Assembly (NCBI GenBank): GCA_037042185.1
Contig: JAXQJY010000027.1
Coordinates: 1,426,001-1,490,000 of the forward strand
Length of the DNA stretch: 64,000 nt
Source: Sordariomycetes sp. S80-01Y
Lineage: Eukaryota; Ascomycota; Sordariomycetes
Direction of reading: 5' to 3'
The position numbers were made by a program, and so were the translations under genes. The notes beneath the pieces are model-generated. The model worked only from the letters and a program-made list of their open reading frames with translations, was not told the origin of the DNA and ran no database searches. Positions 59,620-64,000 of the stretch are shown here, one piece after another (within the stretch, counting starts at the first letter, position 1; every line of letters begins with the position of its first letter).

Positions 59620-60605
59620 GTGGATTTGTTGAAGGCACGACGCAAGAGAGGTATGTTTGGCTGGGGACGTGTCCCTTTTCAAAGATCACGCCCAGCCCAT
59701 CTTGGCGCGGCGTTGAAGATCTTCGATCCACTGAGATAAGCGCTAGAGATCGGCGGTTGCTCGCAATGAGAACCGATTTGGTAACCCAGGACAACATGGC
59801 TGTTTAATCACTCTTATATGAGCAACAGGTTTTGACAAATCCGTAGCTGACATGCATTGAATCGGTGCGAGAGTGCGCATAGTAAGGAAATCTGCGACGA
59901 CTCTCAAGACTAAGCCAGGGGGGTTCTTGTCCCCCATCAGCCCGCACGGGTAATCAGTCCACGTAGAAGTGGCGTGGATTTGGATCTGTGCCTTCAGTAC
60001 AAACTGAGAAATTGAACTTTCAAAGCCAGGCATAGTGTCATTTGATTGCAACCTGGTGATGTTCGATGTTCACGACGGGTACGTTCCTGAAGATCTTTGG
60101 TAAGACGGACGATTGTGTGGCCGTGCACCTGCCACAAAGGGAACATTGAAAATTGTTCACAACCAAGAGATCCAAAGGTAGCCCAAAATTCTGAGAGGCC
60201 CAACATGTGCAACTCACTAAACAGTCAGGCAATGCTTGCGGTCCGCAAACAAGGGAACATCCAGACTTGAGACTGGGTGACGAGGCCACCACTTACACAG
60301 GGGTGTGGGGTCGTGCCCGACCACCTGTGTAAGTCAGTCCGTTGTCTGTTCCAGCACTGCCTATACAGCAAGCCGTGGACACTTCACGAAGTGTTCATTC
60401 AATCTAGTGTGATAGGAGATATTTAGCCATATGGTAGTATCTTGCCTTACAGCGAGGTTTGCATGTTGTTGTGGAGCTACCAAACTTCAGTTAGCTCTAA
60501 CGTCTCAGGCCAACAGCTCATCTACTAGATGACACCGTTGAGATGGGCGACACAGATCTCGACGTCCTCAAGCCTCAAACTTAGGTCTCTTCCACACTCC
60601 ACAGT
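59620..60605. other. Intergenic region, minus-strand genes either side
   Basis: This is the promoter of the carboxypeptidase and the 3' flank of the SDR. It is less GC-rich than the genic parts. Only short frames were found. Confidence 0.5.
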
Positions 60606-61592
60606 TCATTGTGTTGCCTTCGCTTTGAATATGCCCATGGTCTCAATAATCTTAGCCAGGGTCTCGTCTTCCATTACACCCCCGTTCTCCACGTCAACAA
60701 CTTTCTCAGCAGCGGGCAACATAATGCTCTCTTCGACCTCGCGATATCGCCCCTTCGCAATGTGAATCATCTGTCCTTTTCTCGAGTCATCAGCCATCAG
60801 ATAAGCCGCAGCTCGACCCACAGAGGCAGGCTCTTGAGGCTCGACGCCAACAGCCGCCATAATCTGGGGTGGCATGAAGCCCGTGTTGGTCCACGACGGA
60901 GCGATGAGGTTGACGCGAGTTGGCGAGTTCTCAGCCGTCAACCGCTGATGCAGACCGCGGGCGAAACCAAGATTTCCGTGCTTGGCAGTGGCTGATTGGG
61001 TCAGTTTCATCGGAGCTAACCATCTACTTCTTGATCTTACCATAGTCGACCGCCCTGAAGCGCGACACACCAGCAACAGACGAGACAATGACGATGCTTC
61101 CTCCAGCAGGGCTTTGCTGCTCTTCCCGCATGTAGTAGCAAGCAATGGTCGCGGTGTAGATGACTGCCTTCAAGTTGACATCGAGCGTCAAGAACGTTGG
61201 CTCTACCAAATCGCCATTCTGGTCAAGTGCCGTTGATAGGTAGTCGGCTTTAGGCCCAACGCCTGCGTTGGCAAAAACGTGGTCAATTCTTCCATGGAGC
61301 TCTCGAGCTTCCTTGAAAAGGGTCAGTTGGTCAGACCACACGGTCACATCTACTTTGTGAAAGCTGCATCGCTCGCTGTCCACACGGGTCGTGGGCGGTT
61401 GGAGATCGCCAATGACCACCTTTGCACCGAGGTCGAGCAGAAGGTTCGTAGTAGCAAGACCGATACCTGAGGAGCCACCTGATTCAAATTAGATTCATGC
61501 TGGCCGGAGAAAATTTCTCACTTGCCTGTGATTACCACCACCTTGTCCTTGAGACTCGAGAGATCTCCGTCCTGAATATGAATGTCTGTCAT
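60606..61592 (-). CDS. Classical short-chain dehydrogenase/reductase (SDR)
   Basis: NAD(P)-dependent oxidoreductase, resembling fungal 15-hydroxyprostaglandin-dehydrogenase-like SDRs; substrate unknown. Exons 61592-61526, 61478-61041 and 60991-60606 give 296 aa. The cofactor motif TGGSSGIG is made by the first splice, VIGDLQPP ends beta-2 (an Asp after it suggests NAD preference), then FANAGVGP, IVIVSSVAG and the catalytic Y168-A-T-A-K172, made by the second splice. The first intron uses a GC donor (GCAAGT) with a normal AG acceptor, a rare but accepted class; no GT nearby gives the right phase. The gene is divergent from the next membrane protein, 480 bp apart. Confidence 0.9.
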
Positions 61593-62072
61593 GGTTTTAG
61601 CTAGGATATTAAATGTGATACGAATAGCGGTCTTCAATATAAAAATGTTTTATGCAATAACTAATCTATTCCTATACCCTGATATCAAGAAGTTCCAACG
61701 TTGTGTCTATCTGCATGCTGTCGGCGCATTTAAAGTGGCTAGGGTGCGCCACGAAGTCTGGAGAGGACTCTCGGTGCATTATTCCACAACTATGTGAGAC
61801 CCCGCGTTCCATGTGCCTCGCGGGATCGTCTCTCATCCTACAGACTCATGCATGGAACAGTTCCAAGAATGTGGCATTTCGATCCTCAGTCATAGGCAAA
61901 TCCGCCGAATGATACTTCTTCCATCAGGCAACGAATCCTTCATCTTCAGGGTACAAATTTTGGAACTGTTGACATGGAACTGACTGCATTCTGATCATTC
62001 AACCTCGAAGCACCTCCAGTAGCTGTTTATCATTTGTTGCAAATCGATCAGTGTCTGCCCGTTGTATTCAGG
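61593..62072. other. Divergent promoter region, SDR and membrane protein
   Basis: AT-richer upstream DNA shared by the SDR (minus) and the multi-pass protein (plus), consistent with co-expression. No gene or clear motif called. Confidence 0.5.
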
Positions 62073-63271
62073 ATGCCCCAGCTCGCAGGTAAGTTAATAC
62101 TGGCAGGGCTCATTCCGCTAGGTGCATGGGTCCTCCATGGTTTCGCCTCCTGCAACGGACTCATCCAGATGTTCGAAGACTTCGGGAAGCAGACAGTCCT
62201 GTCAGACGGAGTGACCGATTACACTGGGGCTTTCACCGGCCTTGAGGGCCTGGATCGCCTCCTCAGGACTCTGCTCAATTTTTTCTGGCCAGTTGCCAAC
62301 GGACATGATTGGGCACTGTCGCTGCATGCTTTCATGTTTGCTGGCCAAGGAGTCCCGCTCCTGGTGCTTAACATGATGGAAGGGGCTCGACCTGGGAACA
62401 AGTCTCTGGTCGTCAGCTAGTAAGTGCTTCCGCCTTCTCTGAGCTGCTGAGACTGACCAGCAGCGTTACCGTCTTCGGAATTCTGTACATGGTGGTTGGA
62501 TTAGCCATCATGGCCCCCTTGTATCTCTTCCTTCACCTCTTGACATCTCGAACCGCCACTGCACCGTCCAAGGCTAAAGTGGCCGTGGACCCTAACACGG
62601 CAAAAGCCGTCGGCTTCGGCGTGTTCGTAGGCTACGTACTGCCCACAATTTTCATGTCATTGCCTCATCCTTCGCTTCTGTCCACGGACACAAAGGTCTT
62701 GTCAGTTGTCTTCTGGCAAGCAGTGCCGCTGTGGGCCTCAGTGTGTGCATACTTTGCATCTACAGCTCTTGGCCAGTCGGCAACTTCACGGTCGTCCAGC
62801 AACCTGCCTTCGGCATTGGGAGCGGTATATGCCGCCTCTCTCATCATCGCAACTGCCACTCACGTTGCCACATTCGCCATATCCGCAAATCTATCGGATA
62901 CCTGGAGCGGCATTTTCACCTTTTTGATTCCACCGAATCCCTTCAACACGGATGTGAGGATCTCATCCTTCCTTGAGGGCGCAACTTGGTTCTTGCAGTG
63001 GGACTACACAATGATGTCCTTGGCATACATGGTCTGGGCCATCGGTATCCGGCACGGGGTTGAAGTACCTCGGAGCTCGCACCACTTCGAGACACTCGGA
63101 AAGATCGCCCTGCGCTCGATGGCGAAGTTGTTGGTCATGGGACCCATTGGCGCAGCGCTCAGTCTTGTATGGGAGAGAGATCAACTACTGTGGCAACTTG
63201 ACAGCGAGAGCGGTGAGAAGGGTGAGAAAAATAGGTCTAGGAGGATGTCAAGGAAGTGGATGTTCTCATAG
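62073..63271 (+). CDS. Multi-pass membrane protein, function unknown
   Basis: Exons 62073-62419 and 62461-63271, joined in phase 2, give 385 aa. The intron would be only 41 nt, short even here, but both signals are clean and the phase fits (SLVVSYSVTVFGILYMVV across the join). The frame is open back to a TTG at 62034; the first ATG is 62073. About seven hydrophobic segments are visible, for example VTVFGILYMVVGLAIMAPLY, GFGVFVGYVLPTIFM and the two flanking a GATWFLQWDYTMMSLAYMVW stretch; the C-terminus is basic. I do not recognise a catalytic motif. Similar-looking proteins sit beside oxidative biosynthetic enzymes in fungi, but that is an impression, not an identification. Confidence 0.78.
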
Positions 63272-63599
63272 AACGATACCTAGTCTTTGGCAGTCACTAA
63301 TGTAACCTCCAATCAAGGCGATATCGCCAACCGCGGTACGAAATAGTCTCCTTCTTCCTTTGATAATGATCGCACATTGTATGAAAGGATCCTTGTTCGG
63401 TCTATTTACGATACCCTACCCTCAAATTCGGGGCTTTCCCACAAACTGAACCTGCAGCGACTGCCGATTCACGCCTTTTTCACTTCTTCCACTAATCTCG
63501 CTTAAGTTTTGCTTGGACATTTCACATCGCTAAGCGAGGTTCAACTTACCGGGTTTGCGGAGACACTAATCGACTTTTCAATCGATTGGTTCTATCAAT
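63272..63599. other. Promoter side of the P450 gene
   Basis: This is 328 bp between the membrane protein and the P450 start, on the same strand. No gene seen. Confidence 0.55.
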
Positions 63600-64000
63600 A
63601 TGGGGCTATCACTCGGTTACAGCCCCGATCAAGGCAGCATTGGGTCTTGGATCTGTGCTGCGCCGCTGATTCTGGCTCTTTTCGTCATCTCGTACCGTCT
63701 TTTTCAATCTGTGATCGACTATCGACTGTCGTACCGCAACGGCTGCAAACCACCCCCTACGTACCCTCACAAGGATTGGTATCTTGGCCTCCACCACGTT
63801 TTCGGCCTCCTGAAAGCGAAGAAAGAAAACCGTCTGCCGACTGCATTTAGCGAGCTTTTCGACGCCAGTGGCCCTGATGTTCACACTCTGGGCCACTATG
63901 TCATTGGCAAAAAGTCTTACTGGACAAGAGACCCCGAGAACATCAAAGCTGTCCTGTCGTCCAAGTTCAACGACTGGGGTCTTCCGTCTGCGAGGAAGGC
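63600..64000 (+). CDS. Cytochrome P450, CYP52-like, N-terminal part only
   Basis: The frame starts at ATG 63600 and runs off the window after 133 residues, with no intron so far. Seen: a hydrophobic anchor near residues 16-34 ([20 protein letters not shown]), the Pro-rich hinge [11 protein letters not shown] and the [13 protein letters not shown] motif with NDWGL, all typical of CYP52-type n-alkane and fatty-acid omega-hydroxylases of fungi. The haem-binding Cys region lies outside the window, so completeness cannot be judged. ER membrane is the expected location. Together with the adjoining membrane protein and SDR it may form a small oxidative set. Confidence 0.85.
   Translation, partial: MGLSLGYSPDQGSIGSWICAAPLILALFVISYRLFQSVIDYRLSYRNGCKPPPTYPHKDWYLGLHHVFGLLKAKKENRLPTAFSELFDASGPDVHTLGHYVIGKKSYWTRDPENIKAVLSSKFNDWGLPSARK

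Noticed and set aside
62085-62110. GTAAGT to CAG pair shortly after the membrane-protein ATG, as a possible intron
   Set aside because: The distance is about 20 nt, too short for splicing, and the frame reads through with hydrophobic text.
1-64000. Search for transposons, retroelements, virus-derived elements or broken toxin genes
   Set aside because: No reverse transcriptase, integrase, transposase, capsid or terminal-repeat pattern was recognised by eye; diverged remnants could still be missed.

Overview
The window is nuclear DNA of a filamentous ascomycete (Pezizomycotina; the gene set and intron style look sordariomycete-like, which is inference). The evidence is 26 well-supported protein genes, a smaller less certain one, dense short GT-AG introns of mostly 46-68 nt with CTAAC/CTGAC-type branch sites, eukaryotic housekeeping genes (Mediator Med17, phosphofructokinase, importin beta, ribosomal P1, VAP, sphingolipid desaturase) and three Zn2Cys6 regulators. 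Coordinates were worked out by hand from splice signals, reading phase and protein-family fit; every multi-exon model given here closes in frame.

Layout. 0.5-13.6 kb: type II membrane nucleotide pyrophosphatase/phosphodiesterase, ULS1-type SNF2-RING translocase, Med17 (minus) and two-domain phosphofructokinase (plus) from a shared 0.87 kb divergent promoter. 13.8-20.6 kb: Zn2Cys6 regulator, fungal multi-pass membrane protein of unknown role, PAQR/Izh receptor-like protein. 22.4-30.0 kb: RS-rich DUF8035-type protein, importin beta (KAP95), small unrecognised Cys-containing protein. 30.6-36.2 kb: second Zn2Cys6 regulator and an AATase-type acyltransferase, both minus. 36.8-37.4 kb holds an unrecognised interrupted reading frame. 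38.7-49.9 kb: amino-acid permease, sphingolipid delta-4 desaturase, VAP/Scs2 ER tether, UBA-UBX protein, P1, DUF2408 protein, YCII protein. 50.9-57.9 kb: third Zn2Cys6 regulator, MFS sugar porter and a divergently arranged heparan-N-sulfatase-like (SGSH) sulfatase, a plausible catabolic module for a sulfated sugar. 58.2-64 kb: a secreted bacterial-type D-Ala-D-Ala carboxypeptidase (PBP4/peptidase S13), a classical SDR, a multi-pass membrane protein and the start of a CYP52-like P450 that runs off the window.

The most unusual content is in the last 13 kb: an intact penicillin-binding-protein-4 family enzyme with a eukaryotic signal peptide in an organism without peptidoglycan, next to the sulfatase/transporter/regulator set. 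No tRNA, rRNA, CRISPR array or recognisable transposon, retroelement or virus-derived element was seen.
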